64,000 nucleotides of DNA. Origin: Colicola sp016286205. GTDB taxonomy: Bacteria; Bacteroidota; Bacteroidia; Bacteroidales; Paludibacteraceae. This document shows, in pieces, positions 43,326-51,113 of this stretch. The stretch is taken from NCBI GenBank assembly GCA_016286205.1, contig JAEESF010000006.1, positions 62,001 to 126,000 of the forward strand. Reading direction: 5' to 3'. Position 1 is the first letter of the stretch; each line of letters begins with the position of its first letter. Position numbers and translations under genes: made by a program. Under the pieces are notes generated by a model. The model saw nothing but the letters and a program-made list of their open reading frames with translations, did no database searches and was not told where the DNA came from.

Positions 43326-45741
43326 ACCGGAACAATCCTTTGGAATGCTTCCGAATAATAAACGTACATTGTCCGGCAAAGGCATGCATTTGCGGCTCTA
43401 CGAAACTGTCCAAGCAAGCCGCATCGCCATTAGCGGCAGCCACAAATCCATCGCCCTCGTAGCGAATTAGGTTATTGGCATTCGGACACAACCTACCTTT
43501 CTTATCCACCACGCGAACGGTCATATAGCACAGTTCTTCTGGATTTTCCTGCTCGTTGGCCCAGATTACTTCTAGATGGTGAGGCTTGCCTGCTGTGCGA
43601 ATCGTTTCTTTGGCTACTTTCTTACCATTCTCATCATACGCCGTTACCTCTATCTTGCCTTTTTTGTATGGCACGTCAAACCACATCAGTCTATAGCGCG
43701 GCAGCAGTTCCGGACGCGGCGCGCTGCCCCATTCGGGAACAACAAACTCGCCCACTTGCGGCATCTGGCTTACGCCCGCTATCTTTTCTCCTTTGGCCAA
43801 ACGCTCCGTCTCCTCGGCCGTAGCAAAGCGCAGTTTTCCGTATTTCTTGCCGTTAACGCGTAGTTCCGCTTGTGGATAAGTCGTGTAGCAGAACACGGCT
43901 ACGGTATCGCCTTTCTGCCAGTTCCAGTGCGGCAAAACGTGTAATGTGGCATCTTTCGTATTCCATTGACTGCGATAGAGCCAATAACGGTCTTTAGGAA
44001 GCGAAGCCAAATCAATGATACCAAAATAACTGCTATGGCTGGGCCATGCGTCTGTGTCGTATGGAGAGGGTTCGCCCAGATAGTCAAATCCGGTCCAGAC
44101 AAACTGTCCCAGCGTCCACGAGTAATCGTCCTGCAACTGAAAATCTTGTTCTGGCAGTCCTGCCCACGGGCAATATTCTACGTCGTATCCGCTCGACTGA
44201 TGGTCCTCATAAACGGCGAAATCTTTCAAAATAGCCGGCTGCTTGTATACGCCGCGACTGGAAACCGTGCTAGCGGTCTCCGAGCCCAGAATCATCTTCT
44301 GCGGCAAGTTCTCGTATGCCTCTTCGTAGCGCCCGGTACGATAGTTAAAACCTGGTAGTTCTACGGCTGCGCCGAAACCATTGTGTATCACGTGCATTGC
44401 TTGATCCATGCCGTTTGTCACAGGGCGTGTTGGATCGAGTTGGTGGAAAAGATCTTGCAGTTTGGTGACGATTTCTATTCCATCCGGTAGTACTTGATTC
44501 CAAACCTCGTTGCCGCTCGACCAAAGCATTACGCAAGCATGGTTGCGATAATTCTTAACCATGTTGGTAATATCGCGCTGCCACCATTCGTTGAATTCTT
44601 TGTTGTAGTCGTTTTCGGTCTTGCCGTGGTTCCATACGTCGAAGGGCTCAATCATCATCATCAATCCCATTTCGTCGCACAGTTCTACCAATTCCGGTGC
44701 CGGCATGTTGTGACTGGTACGAATGGCATCGCACCCCATCTCCTTGAGCAGCGTCAATTGGTGGCGCAACGCATCGCGGTGGATAGCAGTGCCCAACGGG
44801 CCTAAGTCGTGGTGCAGACACACGCCTTTGAATTTGCGTGTCTGTCCGTTCAGTTGAAATCCGTTCTCCGGCGTATAACTGATGCTCCGAATGCCGAAAC
44901 GTGTTTCGCGTTCGTCTAGCAACTCTTTCGCCTCTTGCCTCTCGCCTTTCGCCTCTCTGTACACTCGTGTACGAGCGGTGTATAGATTGGGAGTCTCCGG
45001 ACTCCATAGTTGCGGCAGATTGACTTCGGCTATGGCTCTCTGCCCTGTTGCAGAAGCTACTACGTCGCCGTTGAAGAGAATGTCTGTAATGACTTTCACA
45101 CCTTCTTTGTATGCACTTGTGCTATCCACACCGTTTTGCAAATCCACCTCTATCTCAATGCGCGCTTGGTGTTTATTCACCTTTGGCGTACGAATCAGAA
45201 TGCCGAACGTGGGAATATGTATCGGATTCGTTTCTACCAGGTGAACGTTTCGGTAAAGTCCCGCTCCTGGATACCAACGACTCTGTTGCGGTTTATTCTC
45301 CAGATAAACATCAATATCGACACTGTCACTTGTGATGAGGTGGGGCAGAATATAGCAATCGAATGTATTGTATCCATATGGCCAATAGACCATTTCTTCG
45401 CCATTGACATAGACATCGGCATGACTCATCGCTCCGTCAAAGACCAACGTATAGAATTTGTCCTTTTTTATATTCACCCGCGTGCGGTAATGACCTTTTC
45501 CCATCCATGGCAAACCACCACTACGACCGGTTTTCCATGTCGGTTCGCTTTCCCCGTTCTGTACAACGATGACTTCTTGCAGGTCATTGCTGCGGTCGAA
45601 AGGACCGCTGATGGCCCAATCGTGCGGTACGCTGACTTGCTGCCATGTAGTATCCACATCGGGCCTCTGCGCCGATGGCTCAAGCCTGAACTGCCAACTC
45701 GTCAGCAGCGTGCTGATTGCTAAAAGAAGACTAATCATCAT
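43312..45741 (-). CDS. Glycoside hydrolase family 2 (beta-galactosidase-like)
   Basis: 809 residues with a signal-like N-terminus (MMISLLLAISTLLTSWQF), so probably exported to the periplasm. GH2 plan: sugar-binding jelly roll (VSVPHDWAISGPF, WYPGAGLYRNVHLV), Ig-like domain, TIM barrel with acid/base Glu in SSGNEVW and nucleophile in ILGSETAST, and C-terminal domains (AANGDAACLDSF). GLCDE-like IRTSHNMPAPELVELCDEMG is typical. It removes beta-linked galactose or related sugars from non-reducing ends. The stretch REAKGERQEAKELL is encoded by a short word repeat (44924-44957). Both ends of the gene touch GAATGA repeat tracts. Beta-glucuronidase cannot be excluded, but galM and galK next to it favour galactose. 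Confidence 0.9.
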   Translation of the reverse strand: MMISLLLAISTLLTSWQFRLEPSAQRPDVDTTWQQVSVPHDWAISGPFDRSNDLQEVIVVQNGESEPTWKTGRSGGLPWMGKGHYRTRVNIKKDKFYTLVFDGAMSHADVYVNGEEMVYWPYGYNTFDCYILPHLITSDSVDIDVYLENKPQQSRWYPGAGLYRNVHLVETNPIHIPTFGILIRTPKVNKHQARIEIEVDLQNGVDSTSAYKEGVKVITDILFNGDVVASATGQRAIAEVNLPQLWSPETPNLYTARTRVYREAKGERQEAKELLDERETRFGIRSISYTPENGFQLNGQTRKFKGVCLHHDLGPLGTAIHRDALRHQLTLLKEMGCDAIRTSHNMPAPELVELCDEMGLMMMIEPFDVWNHGKTENDYNKEFNEWWQRDITNMVKNYRNHACVMLWSSGNEVWNQVLPDGIEIVTKLQDLFHQLDPTRPVTNGMDQAMHVIHNGFGAAVELPGFNYRTGRYEEAYENLPQKMILGSETASTVSSRGVYKQPAILKDFAVYEDHQSSGYDVEYCPWAGLPEQDFQLQDDYSWTLGQFVWTGFDYLGEPSPYDTDAWPSHSSYFGIIDLASLPKDRYWLYRSQWNTKDATLHVLPHWNWQKGDTVAVFCYTTYPQAELRVNGKKYGKLRFATAEETERLAKGEKIAGVSQMPQVGEFVVPEWGSAPRPELLPRYRLMWFDVPYKKGKIEVTAYDENGKKVAKETIRTAGKPHHLEVIWANEQENPEELCYMTVRVVDKKGRLCPNANNLIRYEGDGFVAAANGDAACLDSFVEPQMHAFAGQCTFIIRKHSKGLFRLVNE
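44924..44957. repeat. TTCGCCTCT word repeat inside the GH2 gene
   Basis: Words TTTCGCCTCT, TGCCTCTCGCC and TTTCGCCTCTC in tandem; in frame (REAKGERQEAKE) at a loop before the catalytic barrel. Confidence 0.6.
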
Positions 45742-45781
45742 TCACTCTTTCACTCATTCATTCATTCACTCACTCATTCAA
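45739..45781. repeat. CATT/CACT repeat tract at the galM-GH2 junction
   Basis: TCATTCACTC-type words fill the whole gap. On the coding strand it is a string of GAATGA/GAGTGA words with many overlapping TGA stops and ATG starts. The galM stop and the GH2 ATG are at its two edges. Confidence 0.9.
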
Positions 45782-46758
45782 CCAAACCGATACTCCGTTG
45801 TTTCGTCGAGTCGTTCGCCTGGACGAAGAACGATATTCGGAAAATCTTTGTGATTGATACTATCCGGCCAGTTCTGTGCCTCTAGACAAACGGCATGCTG
45901 CACGTCGTACATTTTGCCGCCTTTGCCTATGTTCTGTTCTACCCAGTTGCCTGTATATACCTGCAGTCCCTTCATCGTGGTCCAGCATTCCATGACGAGA
46001 CCATCTGCTTGCAGCGTAGCGGCATGGCGCAACTCCTTGGGTGCATTGCCCGCACACAGACACCAGTTATTATCAATTCCTCTGCCTGGAGCAAAAAACG
46101 GGTCATTGATGCGATCGCCAATACGTACGGGTTGACGAAAATCCATTGGCGTATGATCCACCGGTAGAATTTCTCCTGTCGGACAAGCGGTTTCGTCAAA
46201 TGGTGTGTACTTGTCAGCAAAGACTTGCAGTACATGGTCATCTACGCGGCCACTATCTTCTCCCGCCAGGTTAAAATAGGCGTGATTAGTCATCGCAACT
46301 AGTGTCGGCTTGTCTGTCCTGGCCTCGTAATGAATACGCAGCGTGTTATCCTTGGTGGCGGTGTAGGTAACCCACACGTCCAGGTTGCCCGGATAATTCT
46401 CTTCTCCATCTTTTGCGTGGTAGTGAAACGTAATCTCATATGGGCTCTGTGCTGTAACGTTCCATATTTTTGCGTTAAAACCTTCTATGCCCCCATGCAG
46501 GCTGTTTGTGCCGTTATTAATTGGTAATTGGTAGGTGGTTCCATCCAACGCGAAACGACCGTCCTTGATACGATTGGCCACACGGCCGCAAATAGCATTG
46601 AAATAGGTCTCTTTATTCTGCCATTCTTCGGCAGTCTTGAAGCCCAAAACAACATCTTTGCCGCCAATTAGCAATTTAGTGATTTTTGCTCCTAGATTGC
46701 TAATCTCTACCTTCAGTCCGCCCGAACTCTTTATTGTGTAGAATTGTATGTTCTTCAT
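45778..46758 (-). CDS. galM: Aldose 1-epimerase (galactose mutarotase)
   Basis: 326 residues from the ATG at 46758 (MKNIQFYTI). A start at 46779 would add seven residues coded by a 14-bp repeat and is less likely. GalM fold: NLGAKITKLLI, GRVANRIKDGRFALDG (substrate Arg), NNGTNSLHGG (His), TNHAYFNLAGE (catalytic His), VDHTPMDFR and a late PGERLDETTEYRFG with the probable catalytic Glu in CLEAQNWPDS. It interconverts alpha and beta D-galactose after beta-galactosidase so galactokinase can use it. No signal peptide seen. Confidence 0.93.
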   Translation of the reverse strand: MKNIQFYTIKSSGGLKVEISNLGAKITKLLIGGKDVVLGFKTAEEWQNKETYFNAICGRVANRIKDGRFALDGTTYQLPINNGTNSLHGGIEGFNAKIWNVTAQSPYEITFHYHAKDGEENYPGNLDVWVTYTATKDNTLRIHYEARTDKPTLVAMTNHAYFNLAGEDSGRVDDHVLQVFADKYTPFDETACPTGEILPVDHTPMDFRQPVRIGDRINDPFFAPGRGIDNNWCLCAGNAPKELRHAATLQADGLVMECWTTMKGLQVYTGNWVEQNIGKGGKMYDVQHAVCLEAQNWPDSINHKDFPNIVLRPGERLDETTEYRFG

Positions 46759-46783
46759 TAAACATTCAACATTAAACATTCAA
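46756..46783. repeat. Two perfect 14-bp units at the galK-galM junction
   Basis: CATTAAACATTCAA twice in tandem (46756-46769, 46770-46783). The galM ATG is at the left edge and the galK stop (46787-46789) is 3 bp to the right. Confidence 0.9.
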
Positions 46784-46786
46784 CAA

Positions 46787-47968
46787 TCACGCAAGGCGTG
46801 CCACTCCATCTCCGATTTCTGCCACATAGAAATCTGCTTTCAGACCGGTTTTCTTCTCATATTCTTCGCCAACGAATTTCTTGAATTGCTCGATGGCTTC
46901 TTCTTTGACCAAACTAACGGTGCAACCACCGAAACCACCACCGGTCATACGGCTACCCAATACTCCGGGAACTTGCCATGCAGCCTCTGCCAAGGCATCC
47001 AACTCAGGTCCGGTAACTTCATAATCGTCGCGGAGCGATACATGGCTGGCCGTCATCAATTCTCCGAAATAAGCAATTTCGCCTTTTTTTAGTGCTTCAA
47101 CTGCGGAAGCTGTTCTTGCTACTTCACCAACCACGTGACGCGCACGTTTTTTTGCTATAGGATCGGTAATAGCACTTTCAACAACATCCCAATCTTCCGG
47201 TTTCAATTCGGCCAAGAACTTAATCGGTTTTACCTTGCAAATCTGTTCAACGGCGGTCTTGCATTGGCGAACGCGATCGTTGTATGCTCCGCTATCTAGA
47301 TGGTGAGGACTATGGGTATTAGTGATTACCACTTTGATACCATTCAGTTTGACAGGGACGTGCTCAAACTCCAGCGTATCGCAATTAAGATGAATAGCAT
47401 GATCTTTCTTGCCCTGTGCACTCGCAAATTGGTCCATAATGCCACACATTACTCCGGCATATTCATGTTCGCATGCTTGGCCAATGAGTGCCAATTCAGT
47501 ACGATATGCTTTGTCATCCGCGTCTTTCCAACCCATTTCTTCGGTAAACGCTCTCGCTGTTACTACTTCCATTGCCGCACTACTACTCAGGCCGGCTCCT
47601 GCGGGCACATTGCCGTAGTAGAGCAGATCGTAGCCACTCTGCAATTTAGCTTCCGGATGGCGACGAGCGATGATTTCCATACAGCCGAGCGAATAGTTGC
47701 ACCACGCACGATCCGGTTGCGGAGCGATGTGGTCGATGCTAATCTCATACACTTGCGGCATGTTCAGCGAATGGAAGCGCAGCACGCGATCATTATTCTT
47801 AGCAATTAGTAACCAAGCACCAAAACTCAAAGCGCAAGGAAATACACAACCACCATTGTAATCTGTGTGTTCGCCGATTAGATTAACTCGTCCTGGAGAA
47901 AAATAGATTTTTTCTGCCTCTTTGTCGTAAGCTTTTTGGAAAGCTTGCTTCATTTCTTGTGTAGTCAT
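46787..47968 (-). CDS. galK: Galactokinase
   Basis: 393 residues, GHMP kinase family. Signature FSPGRVNLIGEHTDYNGG near residues 23-40, ATP loop AGAGLSSSAAMEV, and C-terminal GSRMTGGGFGGCTVSL. It phosphorylates alpha-D-galactose to galactose 1-phosphate in the cytosol, first step of the Leloir pathway; galT and galE are not in this window. First gene of a three-gene operon galK-galM-GH2 with repeat tracts at both internal junctions. Promoter shares its -33 region with the divergent hemolysin III gene. Confidence 0.96.
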   Translation of the reverse strand: MTTQEMKQAFQKAYDKEAEKIYFSPGRVNLIGEHTDYNGGCVFPCALSFGAWLLIAKNNDRVLRFHSLNMPQVYEISIDHIAPQPDRAWCNYSLGCMEIIARRHPEAKLQSGYDLLYYGNVPAGAGLSSSAAMEVVTARAFTEEMGWKDADDKAYRTELALIGQACEHEYAGVMCGIMDQFASAQGKKDHAIHLNCDTLEFEHVPVKLNGIKVVITNTHSPHHLDSGAYNDRVRQCKTAVEQICKVKPIKFLAELKPEDWDVVESAITDPIAKKRARHVVGEVARTASAVEALKKGEIAYFGELMTASHVSLRDDYEVTGPELDALAEAAWQVPGVLGSRMTGGGFGGCTVSLVKEEAIEQFKKFVGEEYEKKTGLKADFYVAEIGDGVARLA

Positions 47969-48017
47969 AGTAGGAAGTATTTTATGAAATAATTAACGTA
48001 GGTATTAAATTTGGTGG

Positions 48018-48049
48018 CAAAGGTAATTAAAAATTTGCGTATATGCAAA
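48018..48049 (-). promoter_or_regulatory. galK promoter
   Basis: On the minus strand: TTTG (plus 48046-48049), 20 bp, TACCTTTG (plus 48018-48025). Its -33 box is the right arm of TTTGCGTATATGCAAA (48034-48049). Confidence 0.8.
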
Positions 48050-48065
48050 TATTTTACTAATTTTG
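48034..48065 (+). promoter_or_regulatory. Promoter for the hemolysin III family gene
   Basis: TTTG at 48034-48037, 20 bp, TAATTTTG at 48058-48065. The -33 box is the left arm of a 16-bp palindrome shared with the galK promoter; the same layout occurs at 8771-8786. Confidence 0.8.
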
Positions 48066-48083
48066 CAACAAAATTTCAATAAA

Positions 48084-48716
48084 ATGACCAAAGAAGAGAA
48101 AGCGAACACTTGGACTCACCTGGTAGCAACCTTGGCGACGCTGGCCGTGGCATACCCGTTGCTGCGCCTAGCATACCTGTCCCAAACCGCCAATCACAAA
48201 TATCAAATTCTGGGAACCGGGCTGTTCTTGCTCGGTATGCTGCTGATGTACCTGGCTTCGACGCTCTATCATGCAGTGTCGGCGCCTAAGCCGAAGCGTT
48301 GGCTGCGTATAGTGGACCATGCGGTTATCTACGTGATGATAGCCGGTTCCTATTCGGTTATCTGTCTCTGTGTGCTGGGGGGCTGGATAGGTTGGACATT
48401 GTTTGCTTTTCTCTGGACGTGCGTGCTGGTCGGAACGGTGAGCAAGTTCATTGCCTTGGGGCGCCATCCTCGTCTTTCGCTGGCGCTCTATCTGGTTATG
48501 GGGTGGGTGGCACTGCTGGTTATCGTACCTATGTGGCAGAATATGTCCCATGCAGCTTTCTGGTGGGTAGTGGCGGAAGGAGTGTTCTATTCGATAGGTG
48601 CTTATTTCTTCCATGGTGACGAGCAGCATGCCTACTGGCACGCCATATGGCATGTGTTCATCATGCTGGGCTCGCTGAGCCATACTATCGCCACCTGGCT
48701 TATTTTGAGCTGTTGA
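48084..48716 (+). CDS. Hemolysin III / PAQR family membrane protein
   Basis: 210 residues from the ATG at 48084; a TTG at 48063 would overlap the -7 box and is rejected. Seven membrane helices. PAQR/hemolysin III motifs: TLYHAV (about residue 60), WLRIVDHAVIYVMIAGSYS and GDEQHAYWHAIWHVFIMLGSLSH, giving the Ser/Asp/His set expected for a zinc-dependent hydrolase-like active site. Despite the name, most family members are not toxins and the role is unknown. Its 3' end overlaps by 17 bp the convergent regulator gene. Confidence 0.9.
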   Translation: MTKEEKANTWTHLVATLATLAVAYPLLRLAYLSQTANHKYQILGTGLFLLGMLLMYLASTLYHAVSAPKPKRWLRIVDHAVIYVMIAGSYSVICLCVLGGWIGWTLFAFLWTCVLVGTVSKFIALGRHPRLSLALYLVMGWVALLVIVPMWQNMSHAAFWWVVAEGVFYSIGAYFFHGDEQHAYWHAIWHVFIMLGSLSHTIATWLILSC

Positions 48717-49572
48717 GATCTATCAGATGGTTCACTATCGCGTAGATAGTTAGACCTGCGGTAGAATGAATATTGAGTTTCCTAGTGATATGTTTGCGGT
48801 GTGACACAACCGTGTGCATGGATATGCAAAGCACATCCGCTATCTCTTTGTTGCTTAATCCGCGTACCACTTGAATCAGCACATCGCGTTCGCGATCACT
48901 TAGTTCTTCGCATGTTGTAATCTCCCTCTGCTGTTTGTAGTGAGGACGTACATTGGCTAATGCCGGTCGGAGAATGTCATCTTCTATGGCACAATGGTCC
49001 GCGAAATCCTGCTCTGTGTGCCATAGGTCACTCATAACGCTGATGAGCGTATAGGTTACCGTGCCTTCTGTAGAGGTGGGCTTGGTTGGATAGTATTTGA
49101 TGATCAGATTCTTGATTTCGCTTAGTTTGTCGGTGATGCGCTGGTCGTCATGCTCGTGCTCATCAAATAGGCCCGCGTTCTCATGTTCGATGTGTGTGCG
49201 AATCTCATCAACAAACTCATCGTAGCAACGTAAGATCAGGCCCGGTATTTTTGTTGTCGGGTCGGCTGGTATGATGGCCTCAATCAGCGAGCGGCGCAGA
49301 CGTGGCAAACGAAAGTCCAAGAAGTAGGTGTGGGCGTTGTGTAGATAGCGTTGTAGGGTAGGTATGTCAATGTCAGTGCTTACTGCACGTTGCTTGAATA
49401 TTTTATAATTGACAATCGATAAGAATGTAGGTGTGTGAACTCCGTGCGATTCGCAAACCTGTTCTATCGTTTGCTCTCCAACTCCCATCTCTAGACCGAA
49501 ACGACTGATAATCTGTATCGCATCTTCTTCGTGCGACATCAAATCACATATCTTGTCACTCGCCTTGTACAT
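48700..49572 (-). CDS. Hemerythrin-domain LuxR-type transcription regulator
   Basis: 290 residues. Residues 1-60 resemble the ScdA N-terminal (DUF542-like) segment: LMSHEEDAIQIISRFGLEMG, VCESHGV. Residues about 75-205 are a four-helix hemerythrin-like domain with candidate di-iron ligands H81, H127, H130/E131, H185, H193 and E197 (HTYFLDFRL, IRTHIEHENAGLF, DLWHTEQDFADHCAIEDDI). Residues 224-286 are a LuxR/NarL HTH (LSDRERDVLIQVVRGLSNKEIA, split here by reading). It probably senses oxygen, NO or iron state and controls transcription. Its promoter lies in a perfect 11-bp inverted repeat, suggesting autoregulation. Confidence 0.85.
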   Translation of the reverse strand: MYKASDKICDLMSHEEDAIQIISRFGLEMGVGEQTIEQVCESHGVHTPTFLSIVNYKIFKQRAVSTDIDIPTLQRYLHNAHTYFLDFRLPRLRRSLIEAIIPADPTTKIPGLILRCYDEFVDEIRTHIEHENAGLFDEHEHDDQRITDKLSEIKNLIIKYYPTKPTSTEGTVTYTLISVMSDLWHTEQDFADHCAIEDDILRPALANVRPHYKQQREITTCEELSDRERDVLIQVVRGLSNKEIADVLCISMHTVVSHRKHITRKLNIHSTAGLTIYAIVNHLIDLNSSK

Positions 49573-49573
49573 G

Positions 49574-49603
49574 GTAATTTTGCAAAAATCGCTGCAAAAT
49601 TAC
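49574..49603. promoter_or_regulatory. 11-bp perfect inverted repeat over the hemerythrin-LuxR promoter
   Basis: GTAATTTTGCA (49574-49584), 8-bp spacer, TGCAAAATTAC (49593-49603). The right arm contains the -7 box of the minus promoter. The left arm starts 2 bp from the start codon. Candidate operator. Confidence 0.6.
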
Positions 49604-49626
49604 GAAAAATGTCCCGTTTGAGCAAT
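49595..49626 (-). promoter_or_regulatory. Promoter for the hemerythrin-LuxR regulator
   Basis: On the minus strand: ATTG (plus 49623-49626), 20 bp, TAATTTTG (plus 49595-49602), 22 bp before the ATG at 49572. Confidence 0.75.
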
Positions 49627-49659
49627 AGTGAGAAGCAAAATCACAACAAATGGGGATGG

Positions 49660-50064
49660 CTATGCGTTGTTCATACTTTTAGAACAAAAACATACTCCGG
49701 ACCATACGAGTGCGGGGCCCAAACCGCTGTAGAAAGAGGCAATGAACTCTGCCGGAATACAAGGAATAAACTTCAGTATCATGCCCAAACACGACATGCA
49801 AATGACCAAAATCCAGCCTTTCAACGGAAAAGTATGCAAGAGGGTGGTTTGTTCAGGTTCCTTAGCTATCAGCGCACAGTACCGCCGCACTATTCTGCCG
49901 AACATCCAAAAGAAACTAATCAGGACGCCTGCCGTAATCAGCAGCAGCCACCATAGTTCGCCGGAGGGCATGGTCAGATAGGCGCGAATACCTTTGGCGG
50001 TAATCATAACTCCTGGTATCCCCCAAATCAGACCTGCTGCAATGTATAGATATCGTCTGTTCAT
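49660..50064 (-). CDS. Small four-helix membrane protein
   Basis: 134 residues with four predicted membrane helices (about 5-24, 36-56, 82-100, 105-125), in the order YIAAGLIWGIPGVMI, LWWLLLITAGVLISFFW, GWILVICMSCLGMIL and GLGPALVWSGVCF. Family not recognised. Its start overlaps the DUF4491 gene by 4 bp, so it is translated together with it. Function unknown. Confidence 0.75.
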   Translation of the reverse strand: MNRRYLYIAAGLIWGIPGVMITAKGIRAYLTMPSGELWWLLLITAGVLISFFWMFGRIVRRYCALIAKEPEQTTLLHTFPLKGWILVICMSCLGMILKFIPCIPAEFIASFYSGLGPALVWSGVCFCSKSMNNA

Positions 50065-50390
50065 AAGCTTTTGATATTCAGTTTTTTGCGTTTCTGTTCA
50101 TAGTACGCGTGGCGTTTCGGGTTCTCCGGAAACCAACCCTTCAGTACGCGTTGTTCCTGTTTATACACTTCGCCGATACCCCAGAAACAGGAGAATGCAA
50201 ATGCCCCCAAGATGGTTGAACCGATATAGTTTTCTATCCATAGCGATACGGCTGTACTAATCAATCCCATCACAAAGAATACCCACCATCCTCTGCGACC
50301 AAGATAATACTCTAGTTTTATCGTAATGGGGTGGCAGATGCCGATACTCAAGAATACGGCGGCGCCAATAATAATGCCAGTGAAATTCAT
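50061..50390 (-). CDS. DUF4491 family membrane protein
   Basis: 109 residues matching DUF4491: MNFTGIIIGAAVFLSIGICHPITIKLEYY-like start with three membrane helices, GRRGWWVFFVMG and the conserved EQRVLKGWFPENPKR near the end. A small inner-membrane protein of unknown role, widespread in Bacteroidales. It is 12 bp downstream of the outer-membrane protein gene and overlaps the four-helix gene. Confidence 0.88.
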   Translation of the reverse strand: MNFTGIIIGAAVFLSIGICHPITIKLEYYLGRRGWWVFFVMGLISTAVSLWIENYIGSTILGAFAFSCFWGIGEVYKQEQRVLKGWFPENPKRHAYYEQKRKKLNIKSL

Positions 50391-50402
50391 AATTCAAATA
50401 TA

Positions 50403-51053
50403 TTAGTGACAGAACATAAAACCGAAGTAGAGCCGTGGACCGGTAGGCAGACAGAGTTCGGACTTGTGAATGGCGAGCAGCCAGTCCAGACGGAAGGTGA
50501 TATGCACCTTGCGAGTGATGCAGTAATCGCAGCCGACATATGGAGTGATGTAAAAGAACGACTGTTTGTGGAAGGTGCTATTGGCATCTTTGTCCCAACT
50601 GTTCTGGTCTCCATCCAGTATATAGAGTCCTTTGATAGCCCCTCCACCTATGGTACCGCCTATGTACGGCCACGCTTTGTCTAACCGCCAACAGCAGTCG
50701 GCCAGTATACCTCCACATCCAGTACGGACATAACTGCCAGGTTTGAGTATGGTGTGCCTGTCAGTAGTGTTGCTCGGCATGGTGGAAACAAATCCCTCGA
50801 AACCTGTGCGCAGGTGTTTCCATAGATGGACGCGTAGCGCACCGCCTATGCCGAATGTGGCACCCTGCGGACTGGTGCAGATGCCATCGGTGGTGACAGG
50901 AGCGTTTCGATCGCGGCCGAATAGGTAGCCCGCATGAACCATCATTCCACCGGAATAACCTTGATAAACCTTGTTCTTCTCTATACCTTCACTCACTTGC
51001 GCAGTGAGAGAAACGGCTATCAACAGACTCAGAAAAAGTACCTTTGCTCGCAT
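50403..51053 (-). CDS. Small outer-membrane beta-barrel-like protein
   Basis: 216 residues. Signal peptide (to about 18, VSLTAQ). The mature chain has repeated glycine/aromatic strands (GGMMVHAGYLFGRD, GIGGALRVHLWKHLRTGFEGF, YIGGTIGGGAIKGLYI, ITPYVGCDYCITRKVHITF) and ends with GPRLYFGFMF, suggesting an eight-strand barrel. Similar proteins are often found with DUF4491 genes. First in an operon with the DUF4491 and four-helix genes; it follows the orphan winged-helix regulator, which may control it. Confidence 0.7.
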   Translation of the reverse strand: MRAKVLFLSLLIAVSLTAQVSEGIEKNKVYQGYSGGMMVHAGYLFGRDRNAPVTTDGICTSPQGATFGIGGALRVHLWKHLRTGFEGFVSTMPSNTTDRHTILKPGSYVRTGCGGILADCCWRLDKAWPYIGGTIGGGAIKGLYILDGDQNSWDKDANSTFHKQSFFYITPYVGCDYCITRKVHITFRLDWLLAIHKSELCLPTGPRLYFGFMFCH

Positions 51054-51072
51054 AATTAGTCCAAAAACGGTG

Positions 51073-51080
51073 CAAAGATA
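51073..51080 (-). promoter_or_regulatory. -7 box for the outer-membrane protein / DUF4491 operon
   Basis: On the minus strand TATCTTTG, 20 bp before the ATG at 51053. No good -33 box at the expected distance. The upstream DNA (51090-51120) has TTAAG/CTTAA words and the palindrome TTCTTAAGAA (51111-51120), so an activator may be needed. Confidence 0.55.
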
Positions 51081-51113
51081 CAGAGTTTTTCTTAAATAAA
51101 GATTAAGATTTTC

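Noticed and set aside
46759..46779. Extra seven residues at the galM N-terminus
   Set aside because: They are coded by a 14-bp tandem duplicate and are not part of the GalM fold.
48063..48083. TTG start for the hemolysin III gene
   Set aside because: It overlaps TAATTTTG of the promoter; ATG 48084 is downstream and gives the normal family length.
48084..48716. Toxin role for the hemolysin III family protein
   Set aside because: Family name is historical; no evidence here for secretion or pore formation.
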